From contig CP070233.1 of the NCBI GenBank assembly GCA_017355425.1, positions 4,497,501 to 4,561,500 on the forward strand: 64,000 nucleotides of DNA, given 5' to 3'. The stretch is from Dolichospermum sp. DET69 (lineage in GTDB: Bacteria; Cyanobacteriota; Cyanobacteriia; Cyanobacteriales; Nostocaceae). The notes below the pieces were generated by a model. That model saw nothing but the letters and a program-made list of their open reading frames with translations. It was not told the DNA's origin and ran no database searches. The position numbers and the translations under genes are program-made. Positions within the stretch are counted from its first letter, which is position 1. Each line of letters opens with the position of its first letter. Of the stretch, positions 56,806-64,000 are shown piece after piece.

Positions 56806-57990
56806 TTATTCTCCCAATGTCTCAAATAACTTCGCTAACATCACATTAGAAAATATAAAACCATCGGGATCGCTAAAACGTAATCTATCTCCGACAATCT
56901 TCACCCAACCTTGAGCAAAGTATGGTTGCAAACAGCTTTGAATTTTGTCTACTTGATGGTGGCCAAATTTTACGGCTAGGGAATTTAAACTGATTCCTTC
57001 GGCTAACCGTAACCCTAACATTAAAGTTTCTAACAAGACATCTACCGCTGGTGTAACTTCGCAATCAATGACTACACCGTTTTTTAACCATTGGTAATAT
57101 TCCTGGGTTTTGCGGGGGCGGGTGAAGCGTTTACCTTCTATATAGCTGGCTGCACCCATGCCAAAGCCATAATAGGGGCGATTTTGCCAATAAACTCGAT
57201 TATGCTGGCATTGATGTCCTAGTTGGGCATAGTTGGAAATTTCGTAATGTTCGTAACCTGCATCTGTTAGGGTTTTTTGCGCGAGTTGATACATTTTGAC
57301 TGTAGTTTCATCTGTGGGTAAGGGATGATCTCCCGGTTTGTAATAACGATTGAAGGCTGTTCCTGGTTCAATTGTCAGGTCATAGATGGAAATGTGAGTT
57401 GGTGCGGCTGTTACTGCTTGGGTTAAGGAATCTTGCCATTGTTCTAAGGACTGATACGGTAAGCCGGAGATTAAATCTAAGCTAAATTCGGGAATCTCGA
57501 CTTTGTGAATTAACTCTATAGCTGTAAAAATATCTTTAAGTGTATGCGATCGCCCAGCAGCTTTTAACAATTCTTCCTGGAAGGCTTGCACACCTAAACT
57601 GACCCGATTTACGCCTGAACTGCGATAACCAGCTAGATGTGCTAAATCAAACGTCCCTGGATCAATTTCCATAGAAATTTCCACCTGAGCAGCAACCCCA
57701 AATTGCTTCTCTAAGGTTGTTAGTATACATTGCAACTGTTCAGTTGATAACAGAGAAGGAGTACCACCACCAAAAAAAATTGTTTCTAAAGGCTGACCAT
57801 AAATGGGTGCAATTCTGATTTCTTGACATAAAACTTCAACATATTCGCTAATTGTCCCCGAATTTTCGCCTCGTGAGTTATCTCCGACCACAAACACAGG
57901 AAAATCACAATAAAAACATCGTCGCCGACAAAAGGGAATATGTACATAAGCAGAACGGGGAATCCCCCAACCAATATCTTGTTGACTCAT
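56806..57990 (-). CDS. hemW: HemW-like radical SAM protein (coproporphyrinogen III oxidase-like)
   Basis: This 394-residue radical SAM protein has the cluster motif IPFCRRRCFYCDF with three Cys, FFGGGTPSLL, a SAM-binding EIDPGTF, VSLGVQAF and the YEISNYAQ block. HemW proteins resemble HemN but act in heme trafficking rather than as oxidases. The plain CxxxCxxC motif and the length of about 390 fit HemW. Its C-terminal winged-helix-like part (LRLAEGISLN) is present. The assignment to HemW over HemN is by length and motif. Confidence 0.85.
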   Translation of the reverse strand: MSQQDIGWGIPRSAYVHIPFCRRRCFYCDFPVFVVGDNSRGENSGTISEYVEVLCQEIRIAPIYGQPLETIFFGGGTPSLLSTEQLQCILTTLEKQFGVAAQVEISMEIDPGTFDLAHLAGYRSSGVNRVSLGVQAFQEELLKAAGRSHTLKDIFTAIELIHKVEIPEFSLDLISGLPYQSLEQWQDSLTQAVTAAPTHISIYDLTIEPGTAFNRYYKPGDHPLPTDETTVKMYQLAQKTLTDAGYEHYEISNYAQLGHQCQHNRVYWQNRPYYGFGMGAASYIEGKRFTRPRKTQEYYQWLKNGVVIDCEVTPAVDVLLETLMLGLRLAEGISLNSLAVKFGHHQVDKIQSCLQPYFAQGWVKIVGDRLRFSDPDGFIFSNVMLAKLFETLGE

Positions 57991-58232
57991 TTGCAGAAAT
58001 AGTGAAGTTAATTGGATTTGAAGATTAAAAATAATAAAAATGAGGAGTTTGTTGACAACTTTTTCGCCTTTTTCCCTAAAATTAAAAATAATATGCAGTA
58101 AAAACCCTTTGGTTATAATGTTGGCATATTCTGTCTGCCTGAGCAGCTAATATTATTCCATCACCAAAAAGGACTCAAGCAAGCGGACTTTACTCTATCA
58201 AATAAATATCGTTGTAGGAACACAACACAATC

Positions 58233-59309
58233 ATGCTGGATGTCATTATTATTCTCTCATTTATCTTAGCAGCGGCGGGGATAGGTTATTTCAGCACTGA
58301 TCTACTCCCCCCAGGTACTCTTGATGGAGTCACTAATTTAGATGCCTTGCGCTTAATTTTAGCTGTGTTTACGGCTATTGTCGGTGGTGCAGTCGGGCTG
58401 AGTTTCCAGATTACATACCGTCGTCTAGAGTCACAAGTTCGAGAACTACCCCTAGAAGTTATTTTAACCCGGGCCATTGGCTTAGTAATTGGGCTATTAC
58501 TCGCCAATCTCATGTTGGCACCGCTATTTTTATTACCCATTCCCACAGATTTTGGCTTTATTAAACCCCTTGTAGCTGTTGTTGGCAGTATTATCCTCTC
58601 TGTGACTGGGATGAACTTGGCAGATACTCACGGACGGGGTTTATTAAGATTAATTAACCCCAATACTGTGGAAAGTATGGTGGTGGAAGGAACTCTTAAA
58701 CCTGCTAACACCAAAGTTTTAGATACTAGCTGTATTATAGACGGACGAATTGAAACATTACTAGAAACAGGATTTTTAGAAGGGCTAATTCTTGTCCCCC
58801 AATTTGTTTTACAAGAATTACAACAAGTAGCTGATGCGAGTAAGGATATAAAACGGGTGAGGGGAAGAAGAGGACTAGAAATTCTCAACCGGATTCGAGA
58901 AACTTACCCAGATCGCATTTTAATTAATCCTGTAGATTATGAAGATACTGCGACTGTTGATGCCAAATTAGTCCGGTTTGCTCAAGAAATCAATGGCACA
59001 TTACTCACCAATGATTACAACTTATCCAAAGTTGCCAGTGTGCAAAAAGTCCCAGTTTTGAATGTTCACGACTTAGTAAATGCGGTACGTCCGACTTATT
59101 TACCTGGTGATTATCTGGATTTAAAAATTCTTAAAGCAGGTAAAGAACCAAGTCAGGGAATTGGCTATTTAGATGATGGCACAATGGTAGTAGTGGAAGA
59201 AGGAAGTCCTTATGTTGGTGGTGAATTGAGGGTAGTAGTTACCAGTGCTTTACAAACTTCAGCCGGTCGGATGATTTTTGCTAAACCCCAAGCTTCCGCA
59301 TTAGCCTAA
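58233..59309 (+). CDS. PIN/TRAM domain membrane protein (YacL-like)
   Basis: This is a 358-residue protein. Four membrane helices occupy residues about 1-130. A PIN nuclease domain follows (KVLDTSCIIDGRIETL, LVPQFVLQELQQVAD, AKLVRFAQEINGTLLTNDYNL). A C-terminal TRAM domain comes last (ILKAGKEPSQGIGYLDDGTMVVVEEG). PIN acidic residues are intact, so RNase activity is plausible; TRAM domains bind RNA. The family (YacL-like) is widespread in Firmicutes and cyanobacteria and not well characterised. A terminator follows the gene. Confidence 0.9.
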   Translation: MLDVIIILSFILAAAGIGYFSTDLLPPGTLDGVTNLDALRLILAVFTAIVGGAVGLSFQITYRRLESQVRELPLEVILTRAIGLVIGLLLANLMLAPLFLLPIPTDFGFIKPLVAVVGSIILSVTGMNLADTHGRGLLRLINPNTVESMVVEGTLKPANTKVLDTSCIIDGRIETLLETGFLEGLILVPQFVLQELQQVADASKDIKRVRGRRGLEILNRIRETYPDRILINPVDYEDTATVDAKLVRFAQEINGTLLTNDYNLSKVASVQKVPVLNVHDLVNAVRPTYLPGDYLDLKILKAGKEPSQGIGYLDDGTMVVVEEGSPYVGGELRVVVTSALQTSAGRMIFAKPQASALA

Positions 59310-59344
59310 GGAATATGGTAGGAAAAATTAGAGTTAAACTATGC

Positions 59345-59371
59345 AATCGGTGTGGGTAAACTGCACCGATT
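59345..59371 (+). terminator. terminator of the PIN/TRAM gene
   Basis: AATCGGTG and CACCGATT form an 8-bp stem around an 11-base loop, followed by TTG; it lies 36 bases after the stop. The T-tract is short, so confidence is moderate. Confidence 0.55.
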
Positions 59372-59412
59372 TTGTATAGAGTTAAAACAGTTTCAATGAT
59401 AATTGAACGCGG

Positions 59413-59490
59413 ATAAACGCTAATGGACGCAGATGAAGATGTGTCAATCAATGGATTTTAAGATTCTGTGCAGCCTCATAATGAAATTTT
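59413..59490. repeat. dispersed repeat related to 41865-42000 (inverted)
   Basis: GACGCAGATGAAGATGTGTCAATCAATGG (abbreviated here as GCAGATGAAGATGTGTCAA) and TTCTGTGCAGCCTCATAATG are the inverse of the segment around 41874-41940. It occupies most of the 305-base gap between the PIN/TRAM and VanY-type genes. A second short palindrome-like motif (AGAGACGTTCCAGGTCACGTCTCT) follows at about 59538. Confidence 0.5.
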
Positions 59491-59614
59491 GTATTAGACA
59501 TTTGGTAGAAATTAAATATGCGTGACATGAAACCTTTGTAGAGACGTTCCAGGTCACGTCTCTACATTTATTCCTGGAGATGTCTATTAGATATTTGATA
59601 TTCTCTGACTATCA

Positions 59615-60415
59615 TTATGGTGTTTTTACAGGTTTAATATTTTTAGCTTTATAAAATGTTTCTAAACTATCAGTATCACCCACAAACCGCCAATGCCAAG
59701 GTTCATAACTCACACCTTGAACATTATCTTTAGGAAAGGAAATTTCAAAACTAAACTTGGCAGCATTAGCTTGTAACCATTGATAAGCTTTAGTATTATC
59801 AAAATTGGCTTGGAGATTAGTCGCTGGGACTGTGCCATCACCAACATCCACAGCATAACCTGTATGATGTTCACTATGATTAGGAGGTGCGCTGAGGGCG
59901 GCTCTTTCCGCTGGGGTTTGATTACGCTGTGCGCCCACACCGAAAAATAACTGCTTTTGCTCTTGTACAGAACGAAAGCCAGAAATTGGGACTAAATTTA
60001 CACCCGCACTTCTAGCCGCTTGTACCATTGCTTGAAACTTGACAGCAGCAGATTTTCGCATTCTGATTCTACTGTCACCTGTAATTGGTGCTAATTCTGA
60101 TTCTGGTGCTTCTGAATATGGGAAGTGTCCTAACACCGTACCATTATCATTAATTGGTGTATTTGTAGTTGCAGGTGTAGGATTAATCGGTGCAACCGCA
60201 GAATTAGTAGTTTGTTTAGGTGTCGTCAGAGAAAACAAAAAACCACTAATAACAGCCAGCAGCAGAAATCCAGCAAATCCAGATAAGATTAAAACTTGTG
60301 GTTTTAATTCTATCTTCCTGCCAGTATCATTCGTATCGCGTAGAGCCACCGGAATATCATCACTAGAGTGAGAATTTGAATTATATGGTTTTTTAGGAAA
60401 CCCAGCTTTATTCAA
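59615..60415 (-). CDS. D,D-carboxypeptidase, VanY-type (peptidase M15B)
   Basis: This is a 266-residue protein with one N-terminal membrane anchor (residues about 40-66, VLILSGFAGFLLLAVISGFLF) after a cytoplasmic tail. A Thr/Pro-rich linker leads to an M15 peptidase domain. Zinc-binding residues are visible in NHSEHHTGYAVDVGDG and EPWHWRFVG, with the SGFRSVQEQKQLF block before them. These enzymes cleave the terminal D-Ala from peptidoglycan stems. It has no van resistance genes nearby, so a cell-wall maintenance role is likely. Confidence 0.9.
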   Translation of the reverse strand: MNKAGFPKKPYNSNSHSSDDIPVALRDTNDTGRKIELKPQVLILSGFAGFLLLAVISGFLFSLTTPKQTTNSAVAPINPTPATTNTPINDNGTVLGHFPYSEAPESELAPITGDSRIRMRKSAAVKFQAMVQAARSAGVNLVPISGFRSVQEQKQLFFGVGAQRNQTPAERAALSAPPNHSEHHTGYAVDVGDGTVPATNLQANFDNTKAYQWLQANAAKFSFEISFPKDNVQGVSYEPWHWRFVGDTDSLETFYKAKNIKPVKTP

Positions 60416-60505
60416 GTTTTTGCTCCTGTTTGTGTTTAATAATTAAGGAAAGAAAGAGTTTTTTTAATTTTTAATTCTTAATTTTGAATTGTTCTAGGTG
60501 TAATT

Positions 60506-61423
60506 TTGATAAATCTTTTAGAACTATATATCAAGTTAGTGGGATTAATCCTCGGAGGATTCATATTAGGACGTAAATTACCTGGCGATGCTTCTACTTA
60601 CGTAGGTCAGTTTCTCTTTTGGGTGGGAGTACCCATCAGTATTATTGGTTTTTTAATACAAACAGATTTATCAGGGCAGATTTGGATTGCACCAGTAATA
60701 GCACACTTAGCCATCTTTTTAGGAGCATTGTTAGCTTGGTTAAAAATCAAAGTACAAGCCTATTTGAGCAATTCAGTCCCCCAACCAGCAACTCAAGGTA
60801 GTTTGATTTTAGCAGCAATGGTAGGGAATACAGGTTATTTGGGTTTTCCCATCACTTTAGCAATGGTTGGTAAAGAATATTTTGCTTGGGCTTTATTCTA
60901 CGATATGTTGGGTTCACTTTTTGGAGCTTATGGGTTAGGAGTGGTTCTCGCTGCTAAGTTTGGTAATAATATCCAAAATCATATCCAAATAGCCAAGGTA
61001 ATTTTCATTAATCCTGCTTTGTGGAGTTTTGGATTTGGCTTATTATTACATCAATTTGCGCTTCCCTCTCCAGTGGTATTTTGTTTAGAAACATTGGCTT
61101 GGGGTGCGGTGGCTTTATCTTTAATGTTAATTGGCATGAGACTTTCACAACTGAAATCTTGGCGAAAACTGCCACAAGCTGGGAGTAGTATCTTGATCAA
61201 AATGTTACTAGTTCCGCTGATTTTGGGTAGCACTCTTTCCCTGTTTGGGGTGACAGGTAACGCTGCACAGGTGATAGTTTTGCAAATGGGAATGCCTCCA
61301 GCTTTAGCTACACTGGTAATAGCGGAAACTTTTAATCTTGATCGTGATTTAGCCGTTACCGCTTTAGCTATGGGGATTATAGTATTATTATTTACTCTGC
61401 CTGTTTGGTTATGGTTGTTTTAA
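60506..61423 (+). CDS. AEC family transporter (auxin efflux carrier type)
   Basis: This 305-residue permease has about ten membrane helices. Typical blocks are LILGGFILGRKLP, AAMVGNTGYLGFPITLAMVGKEYFAWALFYDML and QMGMPPALATLVIAETFNLD. AEC proteins export organic acids or similar small molecules; the substrate here is unknown. The start is a TTG at 60506, since no ATG fits the conserved N-terminus; CTAGGTG lies upstream. It is divergent from the VanY-type gene. Confidence 0.87.
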   Translation: MINLLELYIKLVGLILGGFILGRKLPGDASTYVGQFLFWVGVPISIIGFLIQTDLSGQIWIAPVIAHLAIFLGALLAWLKIKVQAYLSNSVPQPATQGSLILAAMVGNTGYLGFPITLAMVGKEYFAWALFYDMLGSLFGAYGLGVVLAAKFGNNIQNHIQIAKVIFINPALWSFGFGLLLHQFALPSPVVFCLETLAWGAVALSLMLIGMRLSQLKSWRKLPQAGSSILIKMLLVPLILGSTLSLFGVTGNAAQVIVLQMGMPPALATLVIAETFNLDRDLAVTALAMGIIVLLFTLPVWLWLF

Positions 61424-61540
61424 GTGAACCATTTAAGTATATATCGTGATAATTTCCAGAGTTTTTGATAAACTAAAAATAGCTCTGAAAGAAAGTATCA
61501 AGTAATAACAGTTACTAATTCATTAAAGGCCAGGTAAATT

Positions 61541-61984
61541 ATGACCGTAAACACCGATTTACAATCTTTATATGAAATAGATGAAAGCTTATGGTTAGAA
61601 GAAACAGTTATTTTATTGAAAGAAAAACGTTTCCAAGACTTAGACTTAAATAATTTAATTGAGGAGTTAGAAGCATTGGGAAAAAGAGATAAAAACGCTG
61701 TTGCTAGTTTACTAGAACAAATAATTAGGCATCTGTTATTATTGCAATATTGGACAGAAGAATATGAAACCAATGGAAATCATTGGCGAACAGAAATTAT
61801 TGGTTTTCGTAACCAACTTGAGAGATTATTAACCAATAATTTACAAAGTTATCTTCATAGTGAATTAGAAAAAATCTATAAAAGTACCTTAAAATATGTT
61901 AAACAAAAAACTAGATTTAAAATTGATTTCCCAGAACATTGTCCTTATAGTTTAGAGCAAATTTTAGATGAAACTTATTTGTAA
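61541..61984 (+). CDS. DUF29 family protein (second copy)
   Basis: This 147-residue DUF29 protein has the blocks LYEIDESLWLEETVILL, NLIEELEALGKRDKNAV and FPEHCPYSLEQILDE. It is clearly diverged from the DUF29 protein at 13608-14045 but has the same length and order. The role is unknown. It ends 89 bases before a 272-bp inverted repeat. Confidence 0.87.
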   Translation: MTVNTDLQSLYEIDESLWLEETVILLKEKRFQDLDLNNLIEELEALGKRDKNAVASLLEQIIRHLLLLQYWTEEYETNGNHWRTEIIGFRNQLERLLTNNLQSYLHSELEKIYKSTLKYVKQKTRFKIDFPEHCPYSLEQILDETYL

Positions 61985-62073
61985 ATTGAGAATAATAAAT
62001 GCGAGTATAGACGTTCCATGGAAAGTCTCTACAATATTTTTGGGTATTTTGAACTTTATCACCTGTTAAGTAA

Positions 62074-62345
62074 ATGGGCTGAAATAATATCAAAATAATA
62101 TTGTTAACTCTCGGGTGTTCACCAAGCCCACCCCGTAAAGGCAAGACCAGGAAGAGAAGGAAGGATAGTAGACAAGGAGGATTTTATCCACAAAATACTC
62201 GGACTACGGTTTACTTTTTTACTGATCATACATTCCTTTATACGTGTTTTCTCCCTTGTCACCTTGTCTGCCTTGTCCCCCGAGTCTTTTCCTCATGTGG
62301 GCTTCTAGCCTGCCCATATTATATTTAATTATGCCTACCTACTTA
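62074..62345 (+). repeat. 272-bp inverted repeat, copy 2
   Basis: This is the inverse of 55815-56086, equal in length and nearly identical. Its right end (CCTACCTACTTA) forms the last codon and the stop of the leftward phosphoribosyltransferase gene. It carries the same 75-codon open frame, read rightward here; it is not judged coding. Confidence 0.85.
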
Positions 62346-62869
62346 CCTTTGATAACGGCTAAATTTTGCTTTTCTGCCAATTCAGCAGGAGTAATATTTT
62401 CATAATGTTCAAAAGGTTGATGAATCCAGGGGTTATCAGCAAGATAATCAACCTGGTAATCAGGAACTATGGCTGAACAAGCTTTATACCAAATTACAGC
62501 GGTGCGAATTTCCTCTATAGGGGATTGGCTATAGGAGTTTAACCAAGGAATTGTTTGTTGTAGAGTGATTCCAGAGTCTACTAAATCATCTACTAGCAGA
62601 ATCCGTGAACCTAAATTTTCGCTAGTCATGGTCAATTGATGAGAAATAATTAAATTACTTCTTTCATGTTTATCCGCGTCGTTGTAAGATGAAGTAGATA
62701 AAATTGCTAATGGTTGATTATAAATGCGAGAAAGAATATCCCCTACTCGTAGTCCACCCCTAGCTAAACAGACAATTTGGTTAAATTGCCAGTCTGATTG
62801 ATAAATCTTTACAGCCAATTGTTCAATTTTGTGGTGATAATCTGACCAAGAAATGTAAAGGTCTGACAT
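62339..62869 (-). CDS. phosphoribosyltransferase (hypoxanthine/xanthine type)
   Basis: This 176-residue PRTase has the PRPP-binding loop in ILLVDDLVDSGITLQ and the N-terminal IVCLARGGLRVGDILSRIYN. The hood segment ends YLADNPWIHQPFEHYEN, as in Gpt-like purine salvage enzymes. Substrate preference is not certain. The last residues GK and the TAG stop come from the end of repeat copy 2, so the repeat either inserted at the gene end or replaced its last codons. Confidence 0.85.
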   Translation of the reverse strand: MSDLYISWSDYHHKIEQLAVKIYQSDWQFNQIVCLARGGLRVGDILSRIYNQPLAILSTSSYNDADKHERSNLIISHQLTMTSENLGSRILLVDDLVDSGITLQQTIPWLNSYSQSPIEEIRTAVIWYKACSAIVPDYQVDYLADNPWIHQPFEHYENITPAELAEKQNLAVIKGK

Positions 62870-62919
62870 AAGACTAAAATAAGTGTGTTAACAATTGTCA
62901 ATTAATATGGGTGTGATTT

Positions 62920-64000
62920 ATGGTTAAAGATGATTCTGATAATAACAATTTTCCTAAATCTCTGACAAGTGAAAAATTAAATTTTAAAACTAAACTAGCT
63001 TATGGGGCTGGAGATTTGGGACCAGCTATTACTGGAAATATTGCTGTTTTTTACTTGATGGTTTTCTTTACCAATGTAGCAGGAATTCCGGCGGGTTTGG
63101 CAGGTAGTATTTTGATGATTGGCAAAATTTGGGATGGTATCAATGATCCGATTGTGGGAATGTTGACTGATAAAACCCAATCCCGTCGTTGGGGTCGTCG
63201 TCTTCCTTGGCTTTTATATGGGGCAATTCCCTTTGGTTTTTTCTCTTTTTTGCAGTGGATTGTTCCTGAATTTAGTGCTGATAAAAATATTAATATTTGG
63301 GGTTTATTTTGGTATTATGTGATAATTGGGGTTATATCTCAGGCATTTTTTACTGTTGTTAATTTGCCTTATACAGCCATGACTCCTGAATTAACTCAGG
63401 ATTACGATGAACGCACTAGTCTGAATAGTTTTCGCTTTACGTTTTCTATTGGTGGCAGTATTTTATCATTGATTTTAGCAAAAATAATTTTTTCACAAAT
63501 TGCAGATCGTCAACAACAATATTTAGTATTAGCGGCAGTTTGTACGGTAATTGCAGTTTTGTCTTTGTATTGGTGCGTTTATGGGGTGCGCGATCGCATT
63601 TTGGCTTTTGAAGCTAAACGCATTTCTTTACCACAAGAAGCAGAAATTCCCTTTTTTGAACAGCTAAAAATTGTTTTTAGTAATAAACCTTTTCTTTTTG
63701 TCATTGCTATATATCTTTTTTCTTGGTTAGGTGTGCAAATCACAGCCAGCATTATTCCCTATTTCGTGGTTAACTGTATGCGTCTGCAAGAGGGAGATGT
63801 ACCCAATGTCATGATTGCAGTCCAGGGAACGGCTTTAGTAATGTTATTTGTTTGGAGTTATTTAAGTAAAAAAATTGGTAAAAAACTGGTTTATTTTCTA
63901 GGAATGAGTTCCTGGATTATCGCTGCTGCTGGATTATTTTTCTTGCAGCCGAATCAAGTTGGTTTAATGTATGTTATGGCTGTAATGGCAGGTGTGGGAG
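62920..64000 (+). CDS. GPH-family sugar:cation symporter (MFS), 3' end beyond window
   Basis: This frame starts at ATG 62920 and stays open to the window edge (360 codons). It opens TKLAYGAGDLGPAITGNI and has MIGKIWDGINDPIVGMLTDKT, RRWGRRLPWLLYGAIPFG, VNLPYTAMTPELTQDYDERTSLNSFR and eight or more membrane helices. This is the MelB/GPH pattern of cation-coupled glycoside or hexuronide uptake. The sugar is unknown. It is divergent to the phosphoribosyltransferase gene, 50 bases apart. Confidence 0.9.
   Translation, partial: MVKDDSDNNNFPKSLTSEKLNFKTKLAYGAGDLGPAITGNIAVFYLMVFFTNVAGIPAGLAGSILMIGKIWDGINDPIVGMLTDKTQSRRWGRRLPWLLYGAIPFGFFSFLQWIVPEFSADKNINIWGLFWYYVIIGVISQAFFTVVNLPYTAMTPELTQDYDERTSLNSFRFTFSIGGSILSLILAKIIFSQIADRQQQYLVLAAVCTVIAVLSLYWCVYGVRDRILAFEAKRISLPQEAEIPFFEQLKIVFSNKPFLFVIAIYLFSWLGVQITASIIPYFVVNCMRLQEGDVPNVMIAVQGTALVMLFVWSYLSKKIGKKLVYFLGMSSWIIAAAGLFFLQPNQVGLMYVMAVMAGVG

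Overview
The window is chromosomal DNA of a filamentous, probably heterocyst-forming cyanobacterium (Nostocales type). The evidence is the cyanobacterial 16S rRNA, many HIP1 octamers (GCGATCGC), heptameric short tandem repeats, phytochrome and GAF-domain sensors, a pyruvate dehydrogenase E1 alpha of cyanobacterial type, and several small protein families common in this group (DUF29, DUF2103, KTSC, Uma2). Most genes are AT-rich. By eye, the sensor cluster at about 18.1-25.6 kb is richer in G+C and HIP1 sites than its surroundings.

Layout. 1-3.2 kb: a leftward rRNA operon (16S, short spacer without tRNA, 5' part of 23S) with a clear promoter and a 16S processing stem. 3.3-9.7 kb: subtilisin-like protease, Atx1-like metallochaperone, KTSC protein, a large coiled-coil/TPR membrane protein with near-identical 58-residue repeats, and a RelE/HigB-like toxin with an Xre antitoxin. 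10-18 kb: FAD oxidoreductase, glycosidase-like protein, DUF29, ClpS plus DUF2103, MoaE, an EamA transporter and an LD-carboxypeptidase. 18-25.6 kb: a leftward light-sensing operon of bacteriophytochrome, Rcp1-like response regulator and hybrid histidine kinase. The last receiver domain of the kinase is cut by an IS607-type element (serine recombinase plus TnpB). 25.7-29.5 kb: a complete 3.8 kb Tn7/Tn552-like transposon (TnsB-like transposase, TnsC-like ATPase, serine resolvase, no TniQ) with nine internal end repeats and a 6-bp target duplication.

29.6-36.5 kb: a palindromic MITE-like element, glutathione-dependent formaldehyde dehydrogenase, a truncated group II intron and a 1607-residue RTX/beta-helix protein with thirteen 81-residue repeats. 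36.8-55.8 kb: mostly housekeeping genes (AvtA-like aminotransferase, RimM, dienelactone hydrolase, tRNA-Lys, mutarotase-like protein, PdhA, TatC, ferredoxin, TspO-like protein, Lnt, GyrA, two glycosyltransferases). Among them are a decayed DUF4258/YgiT toxin-antitoxin pair, a possible Tse2-like toxin with a partner, a WD40 remnant and many dispersed palindromic repeats. 55.8-64 kb: a pair of equal-length, nearly identical 272-bp inverted repeats bounds a 6 kb segment with HemW, a PIN-TRAM protein, a VanY-type peptidase, an AEC permease and DUF29. Beyond it are a phosphoribosyltransferase and the start of a GPH-type sugar symporter.

The most notable points are the intact TniQ-less transposon, the IS607/TnpB insertion that breaks a sensor kinase downstream of a biliverdin-type phytochrome, the TnpB without a zinc ribbon, the RTX repeat array, the 272-bp inverted repeat pair and several toxin-antitoxin remnants. 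All functions are read from motifs and family memory; no database search was run.
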